DNA from: Haematococcus lacustris
Lineage: Eukaryota > Chlorophyta > Chlorophyceae > Chlamydomonadales > Haematococcaceae
Assembly (NCBI GenBank): GCA_030144725.1
Contig: JASKMD010000240.1
Span: forward strand, 1 to 64,000
Direction of reading: 5' to 3'
DNA: 64,000 bases
The translations under genes and the position numbers were made by a program. The notes below the pieces were generated by a model. It searched no databases, had not been told where the DNA came from, and worked only from the letters and a program-made list of their open reading frames with translations. Shown piece after piece: positions 43,068 through 53,800 of this stretch. Within the stretch, counting starts at the first letter, position 1; each line of letters opens with the position of its first letter.

Positions 43068-46000
43068 AGGCCCAGGTGCAACAAAGCTGTCTGCTGGCTC
43101 CATGAGCCTCGTCACACATTGCCAAATGTGATGGTGCGTGCCCTGCCATCAGCACTGCAGTGGTGCGCTCTGTTGGAACCCTCCATGGTTGGTGTTGGCA
43201 TTCACATTCTATGCAACTGCAAGCGTGATGATGAAACACATACGCCTCATCCTACGCCTAGCACATTGGTTGTAAGACCAAGTCTAGGCGCAAACCTGCT
43301 CATCGCCGTGCTTCGCCGTGATCGCCTTGTTGATCTGCAGTGGGCAGGCAAATGTGCACCACATGCTTGGCTCAGGAACACGCACTGGCATGACTGTCAT
43401 TGCCAGCACCTAGCCGTGGTTGCCATGCTGCTCCAAGGCCCGCTCCAATGATGCTGACGCTGCTGATGGCTGTGCAGGATTTAAGCTTCCTAACCCTATG
43501 CTACTCCTTACCGCTATGTGAGCATGAGGCTTCCCAACCCCAGCTCATGCTATTCCCTACATAGGGGCACCGGCAACGCCCTTTGGAGGTGTCCTTTGGA
43601 GGCTTGCCCTTTGGAGGTGCCCTTTGTAGGTGCGAGAGTGAGTGACATCGCCTCCTGGGTATAAGTAGGTATCAGCAGGTGTGAGCTGATATGAGCCTAG
43701 TGGCGCAATGCCTCCGAGGAAGCGCCCCAGTAGCGCGGAGCCAGAGCCGCATCCGATTGAAAGCCCGCGAAAACAAGGTTCGTCGTAGTCGTGGTGTGGT
43801 CCGCTGCAACTGTGCAGTCCGGTGAGCTCCGCGCTGCTCACATCGCTACTGTTCATGCCAGCGCAGGTCCTAGCACCCCTCCAGGCAAACAACGGGAGGA
43901 GCGAAGGGCTGAATGGAAGACCCGGCGCCGACAGGTGCGCACTCGCCCCCGCCTCGTATGCCCCCGCACTGTTTGTGTCCCCGCATTTTGTCTAGGCCTG
44001 TCAAAGTGGTCTGTCAAAGTGCGGATTGTGATTGGCCGCAGGTCATCAAAGTCCTGGGTGGCGCTGTGCTGCGCGGGTGCAAGAAAACCAAGCGCAAGCT
44101 AATGTCGCACTTCCAGCTGAGGGCTGAGGTGCACAGCCAGCTCCGCGTAATCGCGTCACTGTTTGTGTTGCGCATATTCCTGACATGCCTGGTGGGCTGC
44201 CCCACCCCTGGATACCGCAGCGCCCCCACACCTCCAGCCGTGCAGTCTCCCCGTGCACAGGATGCTGCACCCCTACCCCCACTCCCCCTGCGTGCCCCTG
44301 CCCAGCCTGCCCCTGCCCAGCCTGCCAGCAAGTGGTGGGACAGTGACTGTGACTCAGATTCAGACTGTGACTCTGAGCCTGATCCTGAGCCAGAGCCTGC
44401 CCCAGCACCACCCACGCTCAGGCCACCCAGTGCCCGCCTCACTGCCCTCCACCCGCCACCAGCAGCACCCACTGAGCCACCCATGCCCCTTGACAGCAAA
44501 GATCCAGTGATGCTGTAGCAGGTGCAGGTGTTTTGTGAGTATTTTGACAACTTTAACAAGCTGACACCCTACAACCAGCTGCAGCGGCGGCTTGGGCGCC
44601 CAAGGCAAAAGCTCCACTACAGCATCAAGCCAGCATTTGATGACCCCAGCAACCAGGAGCTGCTGGCCAAGCTGCAGCAGCTGGGCAACGCCAAGCTGAC
44701 CGGTGACCACAACACCATCAGTGCGCACTCCATGCAGCTGGCAGTCGCCATGCAGCAGCACTACTCCAACCCAGGCAAGTGACGGTGGTGCATACCTGAC
44801 CCTGACCCAGACCCTGACCCAGCACCCCCGCCAGCCAAGCGCAGCAAGTGCACCAAGGCTGAGCCAGAGGCAGCTGAGCCCACTCAGCCCACTGAGGGCA
44901 AAAGCAAGGCCCAAGGCAATGCTGCCAAAGCCAAGCCAGCCCCACAGCCAGACAGGTGGCTGGACAGGGACTGCAATGCAGCGCTGAACATGCAGCGCAT
45001 TGGGGAGAGCAAGTGGCGCCCACTGGAGCTGTGCTACTGGCCAGACCAGGGAGCGCTGCCAGCGAAGGGCAAGGAGTACCCAAGCCTGGGCTACAAGCGG
45101 CTGCGAGACAAGCCCCGCATGGCCGAGCCTGCTGCGGCACAGTAGTGTGCCCCCCCCTCTTAAGCTGTTGTCAGCTTACATTAGTGCATGTTTTGTCATG
45201 CCAACTCTACATCATAGCCCTCTTGGTCAGGCAATAGTGTAGGTGGTAGGCGACCATGACCATGTGTATGCCATGTCTATGCTAATCGTTTGCCATGTGC
45301 ATGGGAACTCCACACAGACAAAAACACCGCTTTGTAGTGGTCCACGCTTAGTGTTCGACTGCAATGAAGGCTCTAGGTCGAGGGCCAAGGTGCTGCCCTT
45401 AGGTGCCACTTACCAACGCTGCCCTCGCCACCGTTGGCCGGGGCCCTGGATAAGGCTGCTGCTGCTCGCCACCCATGCTCTTACCTGTATTGCATGGACG
45501 AACTCTTGAAATTCAATCTCCTTGCTGCCGTCCTGATCTACCTACTCAAACAGGGAAATGCAAAACATATATGCATGACCATGTCTGGGTTGAGAGCGCA
45601 GCATTGCAGACTGTCACATGGCTGGCTCAAGCCCTGCCATGCTGCAATACATGGATTTGTAGACTCTGTCAGCAGATGGCAGCTCACGCATGCCCCCTCT
45701 GGTGGAAGGGTAGCAAGGGCATGCCCCAAGGCTACTCTCCTCCCTTACTGCACACACGATGGCGAGGGTGTAGTCTTTCTTTCTTTCTTTCTTCTTTTCT
45801 TTCTTTCACATGCCCTTGGCAGAACTCTCTCCCAAGCAACCCGCCAAGGGCAACGAGGAGCCCGGCCTAGGCTCCAAGCAGCTGCGAGACTGCCTGTGAG
45901 GGGCTTGGACCTGGGCTGGATCAAGGCTGGAGCAAGTGCTGGATCATGGAGGCTGCTAGGGGCCCTGCGAATGTAGCGTCACAAGCCGACGAATGTAGCG

Positions 46001-49000
46001 TCACACGGGAAACCCAAGTTGCTTGAAAAGGCCACCGCCCGTCGCACTGTGCATCGCGTGATGGCTAAGAAGAAGCGGAAGGGTAGCGACAAGCACAAGA
46101 AGGACCCGGGAAAGAAACAGAAAGGTTCGTGTCCATAGCCGACTGTGGGCTTCGTGAGTTACGCGCTGTGTGATAACCCGTCGCTCTTGTTGGTTCCATC
46201 GCAGCGTCTCGTTCCCCTCAAGGCAAGCAACGACAGGAGCGTCGGGATGGCTGGACCACGCGCAGACGTCAGCTGACGCCCCCGCCTTATGTGTCCCCGC
46301 ACTGTTTGTGACCCCGCCTTGTGTCTTGGCCTGCCAAAGTGGCCTGTCCAAATGTTGAGTGTGCTTGGCCACAGGTCATCAAGGTCTCGGAGGGCGCTGT
46401 GCTGCGCGGGTGCAAGAACACCCGACGCAAGCTACGGGCGCATCTCCAGTTTCGGGCTAAAATCCACTACCAGCTCCGCGTGATTGCGTCGCTACTTGTG
46501 CTCAGTATCTTCCTAACGTGCCTGGTGGGCTACCCCACCCCGGGGTACCGCAGCGCCACTCAGCCTCCAGCCGTGCAGCCTCCCAACCCCCTGATGCTTC
46601 CCCCCTACCCCCACTGCCCCCACGGGCCCCTGCCCAGCCTACCCCTTCCCAGCCTGCCAGCATGGAGTGTGACATCGACTCTGACTCCGAGTCAGACTGT
46701 GGCTCAGAGCCAGAGCCACAGTCTGACTCGGAGTCAGAGTCAGAACCAGAGCCAGTCACGCAACCCCCCCAAAGGCGATGAAGCGCCCGCCTGGCAGCCC
46801 TTGCACCCGCAGCACCCACTGGCCCTCCCATGCCCCTCGACTGCGACGATGCTAAGGCAGCTGAAAGACTTCTGCAAGTTCTTCGCCAACCCCAACTTCA
46901 AGACAGTCTACAACCAGCTGCAGCGGCGCCTTGTGCGCCCACGGCAGCACCGCCACCCCATGCTCACGCCAGTCTTTGAGGACCCCAGCTCCCTGCAGGA
47001 CACCCTGCCCCTGCCCTGCCGCATGCGCCATGCAGTGCATGTGTGCCGGTGGCTAGAGCAGTGGGAGCAGCCCCACACACCCCCTGTGCCAGGGCATCCA
47101 AAGCGCAGCAAGAGGCGAGGGGTTGGTCCCCGGACCCTCACCTGTCCACCCCCCTTCACCATCACCCCCATGGCCAGGGTGGGGGTGCACTTCATCAAGG
47201 TGGACAGCAGGGTACTGCATGGGGTGTGCTAGCAGCTGGGCCTAACCAAGGAAACCCGGGCAGCATTCACCTCAGAGCCAGCACTGAGCCATCACTAGGC
47301 CAGGTGGTTCAACACCAACAAGCTTCGCAACAAGGAGTTTGCATTTGAGAGGACGGCGGACACTGACGGTGTCAGCGTGTGCGTGCACTACACGCGCCCC
47401 CTTCCCCCTCCTCCAGCCCCACCCCCAGCTGCCAGCAGGAGCAGCAGCAGCCCAAGTGCAGCAGCAGCAGCGGCCCATGCAGTGGGACTCCTACACATAA
47501 GCAAGGGCATAGCTGAGACACGTGAGTACATGTTTGACCCAGACACCCAGATTGGGGTGGGCATCGACCCCGGCGTCACCCAGGCAGTCAGCGCAGCCTC
47601 AGGGGTGTGGGATCCGGCGACAGGCCAGCTGATGGCAGACCAGCTGCGCCGGTGTAAGCTGACCAGGGGCCAGGTCAAGCATGCCAGCGGCCTGAACAAT
47701 GCCCGCCGTGACACAGAGCGGTGGCTAGCACCAATCAAGCCCCACCTCCAGCACTTGGCAGCAGCAAGCTCAGCCGGCACCTCCCTGGAGGCCAACCTGA
47801 AGCACATCACTGTCACCCTGGCCACCTGGGATGCGGTGTGGGAAGTGTACCTGGACCCCAAGTGGGCACGGCAGCGGCTGAGGATGTACGGAGCTCAGGA
47901 CCGGACACTGGAGCAGTTCTTCAAGAAGGTGAGGGTGGGTGGGAGAGAGGGAGGGTAAGGGACTGAGAGGTGGTGGGTTGGGCATTGAATGAAAGGGTAG
48001 TTGACTGTGCCATGCCTAACCCGGTGCCACCATGTCAGCCACCATGTGTGTGCCTTGTGTGCCTTGTGTGCATGGCTGCAGTTGAAGGAGGACATGGCGG
48101 AGGTGTCCATGGAGCGCCATGGGCATGCCAAGCAGCTGGTGGTCTTTTTTGGCGCTGCTAGCATTGGCACTGGGGGTGGCTGGGGTGTTGATGCGGTGCT
48201 GTGTGCCTGCTGCAAGGTGGTGTGCAGGCCCAGGGGCGCAGGCCAGCGGCGGGGCAGGGTGGTGCTAGTGAATGAGCACCGCACCACCCGGGTCAGCTCA
48301 GCAGTGAATGGCAAACAGCCCTGTGAGGAGGAGCTGAACAAACTCAGTGCCACCAGGCCTGCAGGCTGGAAGCCCCCAGCAGGGCAAGTGGAACAGCGTA
48401 TAGTGCGCCCAGCCTGGAGCCAGCAGCGTGACCAGCCAGTGCGGGCCTGATGTGGTGCTCTGTAGTGGCCCCCCGTAAGCCGCCACAGGCCCCACGCAGC
48501 AGCCAAGAAGCCCCAAGCCAGCAGCCTCAGAGCCAGGGCCCAGCACTCCCCTGCCAGCCAAGCGCAGCAAGCGCACCAAGGCTGAGCCAGAGGCAGCTGA
48601 GCCCACAAAGGGCAAGGGCAGGGCTGCCAAAGCCAAGCCAGCCCCACAGCCAGGCAGGTGGCTGGACAGGGACTGCAATGCAGCGCTGAACATGCAGCGC
48701 ATTGGGGAGAGCAAGTGGCGCCCACTGGAGCTGTGCTGGTGGCCAGACCAGGGAGCTCTACCAGCCAAGGGCAAGGAATACCCTGGCCTGGGCTACAAGC
48801 GGCTGCGAGACAAGCCCCGCATGGCCCATCAGCAGCAGCGGCAGCCTGCTGAGGCACAGTAGCTGTCATCAGCTCACAATTAGTGCATGTTTTGTCATGC
48901 CAACTCTACACGATAGCCCTTGTGGTCAGGCAATAGTGTAGGTGGTGGGCGGCTCATGTGCCATGTGCACTGGGTTTACTCCACACAGCCCAATAACACC

Positions 49001-49747
49001 ATTTGAGTCGGGCCACTATTGCCCACTAGTATATTCCCGCTAGTGGCTGCTAGTGGCCACTACTGGTCCGGCTCAAATGGAGGCCCTAGTGAGGGACAAG
49101 GGGCCTGCCCACCCAATGCCCAACATTATCATCAGCAGCATCAGCATCAGCAGCATCAGCATCATCAACATCATCATCATCATCAGCAGCAGCCTGTAGC
49201 CTAATCAACAGAGGCAGCCTGTAGCACAGCAGTGTGTGCCATGCTAACGCTATGCCAGCGCACTATATCCGTCCTGTATCCGTTCTGTTCAACTGGCAAG
49301 CACCCCCCCAGGGGGTCAGGCAACAATTGAGGAATTGGCTAATGTGGTCGCAGGGACACTGATGTTAGTCTTATCGGACTCTATGTCTGCTCTCCCCTTT
49401 CTACCTGACCTACCTGAGCTACCATGACGAATAGTTCCTCTTCAGTCGGGTGCTGACCCAAGGCAGCCAGCGCTTGCTTCAGTTCAGAAGCATTGATGCA
49501 TCCGGATGCTGCACAGTTCACAAAGGCCTCCCGTCAGTTAGCCAGCCAGAGGAAACCCTTCCTCAAAGGAAACCGTACCACACCATCAGTGTCGAAAATC
49601 ATGAAGGCTTTTCTACACATCTCAAGTTCTTCAGCGCTGAGCCTTGGAAGGCCCTGCAACGCCTAGTGGCATGTGAGCCGGAAATGTTAGCCGATTGATC
49701 GTCGCTTGGGGGGCCGATGAGCGGGGCGATGAACTTACTGCGGTCAT
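41894..49747 (-). CDS. Four-EF-hand protein, outer-arm dynein light chain LC4-like
   Basis: Eight exons on the - strand: 49747-49739, 49653-49584, 49508-49423, 45541-45485, 43334-43296, 42963-42928, 42533-42483, 41995-41894 (450 nt, 149 aa, calmodulin-sized). EF-hand 1 (residues 24-35, DTDASGCINASE) and EF-hand 2 (57-68, DQDGSKEIEFQE) have complete calcium loops. Loops 3 (NADRSGTISTDR) and 4 (DKENSGTIGYEP) lack the final Glu and are probably weak. The segment ETIDAFVALGGN after EF-hand 2 and ELTLNIAKFIAEVD before loop 4 resemble flagellar outer dynein arm calmodulin-like chains, hence the LC4-like call, which is an inference; a generic calmodulin-like protein is the alternative. The three-codon first exon (MTA) rests only on its perfect GTAAGT donor. 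Introns of about 2.1 and 3.9 kb each contain an antisense Fanzor-related element. Confidence 0.8.
42973..43064. repeat. (CAG)~31 microsatellite in the EF-hand gene
   Basis: About 92 bp of pure CAG. On the transcribed strand it is a CTG tract that ends about 10 bp before the acceptor of the exon at 42963, in the position of the polypyrimidine tract. Confidence 0.95.
43708..45145 (+). pseudogene. Fanzor (eukaryotic TnpB-like nuclease), broken copy A
   Basis: Exons 43708-43777, 43867-43934 and 44042 onward give a basic N-terminus (MPPRKRPSSAEPEPHP; GKQREERRAEWKTRRRQ), then VIKVLGGAVLRGCKKTKRKL, a Pro/Asp/Glu linker and YNQLQRRLGRPRQ, parallel to copy B. An in-frame TAG at 44516-44518 interrupts the frame where copy B has AGG. 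After 44782 the sequence jumps directly to the C-terminal part, WLDRDCNAALNMQRIGESKW (RuvC-III) and GYKRLRDKPRMAEPAAAQ, ending at TAG 45143-45145. The RuvC-I Asp and RuvC-II Glu regions present in copy B are missing, so this copy cannot encode a complete nuclease. Its 3' end and downstream sequence are well kept, as expected if the RNA-coding end is retained. Confidence 0.75.
45146..45395 (+). ncRNA. Candidate omega/fRNA-like 3' region of Fanzor copy A
   Basis: Non-coding sequence after the copy A stop is conserved with 51833-52092 and partly with 48863-49107 and 61938-62031. Shared blocks are TTAGTGCATGTTTTGTCATG, CCAACTCTAC, GGTCAGGCAAT, ACTCCACACAGACAAAAACA (45307-45326) and TAGTGGTCCACGCTTAGTG. 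In TnpB/Fanzor systems the guide RNA is encoded at the 3' end of the gene and runs to the element end, with the guide outside (established). Conservation of non-coding sequence here fits that; expression is unknown. Confidence 0.4.
45840..45899 (+). pseudogene. C-terminal Fanzor relic
   Basis: Sixty bases reading PAKGNEEPGLGSKQLRDCL then TGA correspond to PAKGKEYPSLGYKRLRDKP at the C-terminus of copies A and B. No flanking coding sequence remains. It lies between copies A and B in the same intron as B. Confidence 0.65.
46061..48862 (+). pseudogene. Fanzor (eukaryotic TnpB-like RNA-guided nuclease), near-complete copy B
   Basis: Exons 46061-46124, 46205-46272, 46375-47928 and 48082-48450, then a C-terminal stretch to TAG 48862. 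It starts MAKKKRKGSDKHKKD, a strong nuclear-localisation-like signal. RuvC-I is GVGIDPGVTQ (Asp codon 47566-47568), RuvC-II is LVNEHRTTRV (Glu codon 48274-48276) and RuvC-III is WLDRDCNAALN (Asp codon 48671-48673): the full catalytic triad of the TnpB/Fanzor fold. Damage: in-frame TAG at 47230-47232 and 47296-47298; the donor after exon 2 reads CAG|CTGACG instead of GTGCGC as in copy A; and the C-terminal frame is shifted relative to RuvC-II, with TGA at 48448-48450. An unrecognised intron could explain part of the last change. No transposase lies nearby. Antisense in an intron of the EF-hand gene. Confidence 0.82.
48863..49107 (+). ncRNA. Candidate omega/fRNA-like 3' region of Fanzor copy B, with hairpin
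   Basis: The first ~90 bp matches the copy A 3' region (TTAGTGCATGTTTTGTCATG, CCAACTCTAC, GGTCAGGCAATAGTGTAGG). The end then forms a long hairpin at 48999-49080: CCATTTGAGTCGGGCCA pairs with TGGTCCGGCTCAAATGG (15 of 17), with an inner CACTAG/CTAGTG stem. The element closes with GAGGGACAAGGGGCCTG at about 49107. Confidence 0.4.
49081..49205. repeat. CAGCATCAG/CAT microsatellite
   Basis: An impure CAGCAT/CAT tract (about 49132-49190) just beyond the Fanzor B right end. Confidence 0.8.
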
Positions 49748-50813
49748 AGAGGCTATCACAGTTACAAAATGTAAGTGCTGGCGTCCCGGCAAGGGCAGGA
49801 GAGGTGCAAGTCGTAAGTTTGTTAGGGATTCAGGAGTCACGGTTATCTTTCTTCCGCGGTCAACACATCTAGTCGACACTTTCAGACATCTACGACATGT
49901 AATATATTTTTTCCGCTCGGCAGAGTCCGACATGTTTGCATGCCATGTTCGGACTGCGAATGTGCAGGGTGCGGTCGTGATCAGTGCGCCGTGGTCGCTC
50001 TGGCATGCCCTCGTCGCCTGGGGTCAAAGCAGTACATCTAATAGCCTTCTAATTAGTCTAATGTAATACAGTCAATATATATCGATATATATACAATCGA
50101 TAACTGCAATGAGGAAACGTTTCCGGGAATGTCAACGACCGCAGGCACGTGGCGGAGGTCTAGAGCGTCCACTCGAAATAGCTTCGGCCTCCGTCCCAGG
50201 AAAAGTTGAGGCGTTGCAGTCGTCTTGTAAAACTTCTATTTTTGAGGCTGGCATAGCAGTGTTATACAGCGGCGATGCACACGACGAGCCGCAGTGACTG
50301 CGCGATCTCAGAAGAGGCAGAACTGCAGCCAGGGCATAATAGCCTTCTGATTAGTGCTGGTGGATAAGTTCCCAACCAGCGCGGCCAGTGTTAGCAACTG
50401 CTCGTGCAGAACCTCTGTAGGGATCGTCCCATCTACGTAGATCTATGTAGATCTAACTAGTACATATAGATTGTCTAGCCAGCATGGTGGCTATCTATCT
50501 AACAAGGGTGTTGGATGGGCGATAGACGTCCTCCCGCCCGGGTTCGACTTGTGAAATCACGCGCTGAGCTTCAACCGCCTTATGCAGAAGTCAGCCAACC
50601 TCCACCTCCACCCCTTTGGCCTACCGAAGTAATCAAAACTGCGAAACCCTCTTGACCCTCTAGTGCCACTATAGGGACAGTGCACTTCCAATGGCGGGGG
50701 TGACCTGTTGTGTATTGCGTTTATATTTATATCCATTTTATCATTTATCTACGTGATGGCTCAGGCATTGGAGGGTAACTCGTGTATTGTGCACACAGAC
50801 GCTAGTGGGGAGC
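49748..50813. other. Intergenic, AT-rich
   Basis: Lies between the EF-hand gene start and the 3' end of the next - strand gene. It contains the alternating ATATATATCGATATATAT (about 50075-50095), a repeated word ATAATAGCCTTCTRATTAGT (near 50036 and 50335) and a lone 18-bp match to the terminal repeat of the element at 3961-4924 (50688-50705). No gene recognised. Confidence 0.4.
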
Positions 50814-53800
50814 TCACAACTGCCTCACCCCAGCAGTCACGGCACTGTCATCCAAAGAATGGAGGGCAGTGCTGGTATGAAAGCTCCGCCGCAGCTGCTG
50901 CCACAATGGTGTGTGGATGGTCGTTGGCGCACTTGGGCGTGGTTCATGGTAGTGGTCAGGCCACACCTGTCTTGCCGAAGCCTGCGTCTGCTGCAATGGG
51001 ATGCTAGGGAGTGGCACTAAGGACAGCGCTGGCCCTGGGACGCTAGGTGGGTGAGCTTGATGTGCCCCGCTGCCTGCACTGGGAGTGTTGCCTAGCTGGC
51101 CCTGAGCAGCCCAGGGGCCCACCAGCAGAAAGCTGGGCTGGCCCCTGCTGCCTGACTGACGTTCAGTGGCAGGGTGCGGTGGGGCGGCTGTTGAGGGCTG
51201 GCCGGGGCCCTGGGTAAGGCTGCTGTGGAGCGGGCCTTGGCTCCGCTCTGCTGCTTGTTGCTGCTGCTCGTGCTGCTGCTGATGCCGACCTTGCTGCTGC
51301 TGCTGCTGCTGTTGCCGCTGTTGGCCTTGCTGCTGCTGCTGCTGTTGGAGGCAGCTGCTGAAGGTGGGCGCCTCAGCATGTTGCGCCAGGGTACTGTCCG
51401 TGTTCCCACCCGCTGCCTCCAAAGCCAGGCGCACCTGTCACAAGGTACTGTCACAACTCATCAATTGGCCGTGCTGGACAGCAGCAGCATGGGCGACAGC
51501 AGCAGCAGCATCACCACCACATGACAGTGGCAGTGGCAGTGCAGCCTCATCATATGGCCTGGCCATCGTTATGATTGAGATCCACCAGAAAGGATGTTGG
51601 CCCATCTGTTGCTGCAGCATTTGTCACAGATGCGGCATTGGTGTATTGGTCCAGCTATACAGTGTCAGGGCTGTGCCTGCTCCTGTGCCTAGGACAAAGC
51701 AGTGTTAGTGTACTGTTGCTGCTGGAAGTGATCGTCGGCGTTCATGCTGTCTTGTGATGCTTTGGTCCTGGCCTGGGCTACAAGCGGCTGCGAGACAAGC
51801 CACCCAAGACCCAGCCTACTGTGGCACAGTAGTATGTGCCCCCCCCTTTTTGAGCTGTCAACAGCTTACAATTAGTGCATGTATTGTCATGCCAACTCTA
51901 CGGTGTAGCCCTGTCAAAGGGGTCAGGCAATGCTATAGATGGTAGGCGACCGTGACCATGTGTATGCCATGTATAGGCCATGTGCATGCCATGCGATGGG
52001 AACTCCACACAGACAAAAACACCGTTTTGTAGTGGTTCACAATTAGTGTGTTCGACTGCAATGAAGGCTCAAGGTTGAGTGCCAAGGTGCTGGAAGTGAT
52101 CGCCCCGGCCAATGTGTGTGAGTGAGCTACCCTGGATGCAATGTGTGTGAGTGAGCTGCCCTGAATGCAATGTGTGTGGGTGTTGCAGCTGCCCTTGGAG
52201 CCTTGTACCTCCTTTGCTCAGCAACACACTGCCTACTGGGGCTGCTGACCAGAACCAGATCAGGCTGCTCCACGGCAGCTCACTAAACTGGGGGTGGCAT
52301 GTAATGTGCTGCTACTGCTGCTGCTGACAATGATGTTGATCACTGACCTGGGGTGGCAGTGGGACGTGTGCGGAGGCGAAGATGGCTCCTAGCTCAGTTG
52401 CCAGGCGTTCGTCAAAATCCTGAAAAAGTTTGAGACCAGTGTGAGGGTAACCGTGGTCAAGACCAGCCACACAGTCATTACCCTGGTGAGCTGTCATGCA
52501 TTGGGACCCTCAGCCAGCTTCTGCATGTAATTGCCATGCGCAAGGCAGGCATGGGCAATGCAGGTGATCGCCTTTGCAATGTGAGCATGCACTGTGGACA
52601 AGGTAGCAGTAGTAGTCTTCAGGAGGTGGGGTGAGGGGTACCCCAGCGGGGATGACACCGCTCCAATGATGCTGACGCTGCTGATGGCTTGCAGTGAGCA
52701 CGGGGTGAGTCCTTTGGAGGTGCCCTTTCGAGGTGCCCTGTGATCCTTGGAAGGTGCCAGATCCATTCTGTGACTAATGCTGTGATACATCCTAGGGCAA
52801 CACAGCCAGGCCGCAGCACAGTCAACAGCTGGGTCAGGCACATCATCCTCTGCTGGCTGCAGCTCAGTCAACAGCTGGGTCAGGCACATCATCCTCTGCT
52901 GGCTGCAGCTCAGTCAACAGCTGGGTCAGGCACATCATCCTCTGCTGGCTGCAGCTCAGTCAACAGCTGGGTCAGGCACATCATCCTCTGCTGGCTGCAG
53001 CTCAGTCAACAGCTGGGTCAGGCACATCATCCTCTGCTGGCTGCAGCTCAGTCAACAGCTGGGTCAGGCACATCATCCTCTGCTGGCTGCAGCTCAGTCA
53101 ACAGCTGGGTCAGGCACATCATCCTCTGCCGGCTGCAGCACTCAGTGCAGTGAGCATGAGGTGAGGCAGTGCAGGCTCACCGAGCGCACTTCATCTTCTA
53201 CAGCATGCCACTGCGTCAGCCTTGCCCTGGCGCCTGCCACCAACTGCTCCAGCTGCTGAACTGCCACCGCCTCTGCTTGCCGAGCAGCTGCCGCAAGCCC
53301 TTGGTCCATGACAGCTGGGCTGGTCAGGTAACTGCGTGACAGCAGCAGCAAGCGCCACACAGCTGCAGAGACAGCAACGCATGCTTTTCACCAGAGCGAC
53401 AAGGACACGTTTGCTCAAGCCAGCCTGGAGCCCTACCTCTACAGCCGTGACTCGCCTACAGCTGCTACAACTCGACCCATACCTATGCGTGTTGAGCACA
53501 GCTGGTGTGGTGCGCCACCACTGGGCTGTGACACAGCAGGCTGCGGCGTAGTGAGTTGTGTGAGGTGCGCCATGCTTGGACCGACTGAGCACACATGCCC
53601 ATGAAGCTCTTGGAGTACGGACCCCTACCTCATTGACACCTCCCAACCCTAAACACCAACCCTTCCCTAAACCCTACCCCTAACCCCAATATGACCACTA
53701 CCTTGCTGGAATGCTCACAGCTGCTGTGCTGCTATGGCGCTGTTGGCATTCACATTCTATGCAACTGCAAGCGCGATGATGAAACACATACGCCTCATCC

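Larger units (their letters stand above)
43578..45395 (+). mobile_element. Fanzor-related element, copy A (internally deleted)
   Basis: The left side has an array of GCCCTTTGGAGGTG-type units (43578-43646) ending GCGAGAGTGAGTGAC, also found in the short element at 61858. A degenerate Fanzor coding region follows. The right side holds about 250 bp of non-coding sequence shared with the other copies, closing with CCAAGGTGCTG at 45395. It lies in an intron of the EF-hand gene in antisense orientation, about 90 bp from the exon at 45485. Left boundary approximate. Confidence 0.7.

Noticed and set aside
42857..43239. Poly-Gln or poly-Ala protein
   Set aside because: Translation of the CAG tract, which lies in an intron between two EF-hand exons.
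44516..47298. TAG reassigned to an amino acid
   Set aside because: Several intact genes in the window end in TAG at the expected C-terminus.
52819..53140. CRISPR array
   Set aside because: Copies are contiguous with no variable spacers, and the genome is eukaryotic; it is a minisatellite.
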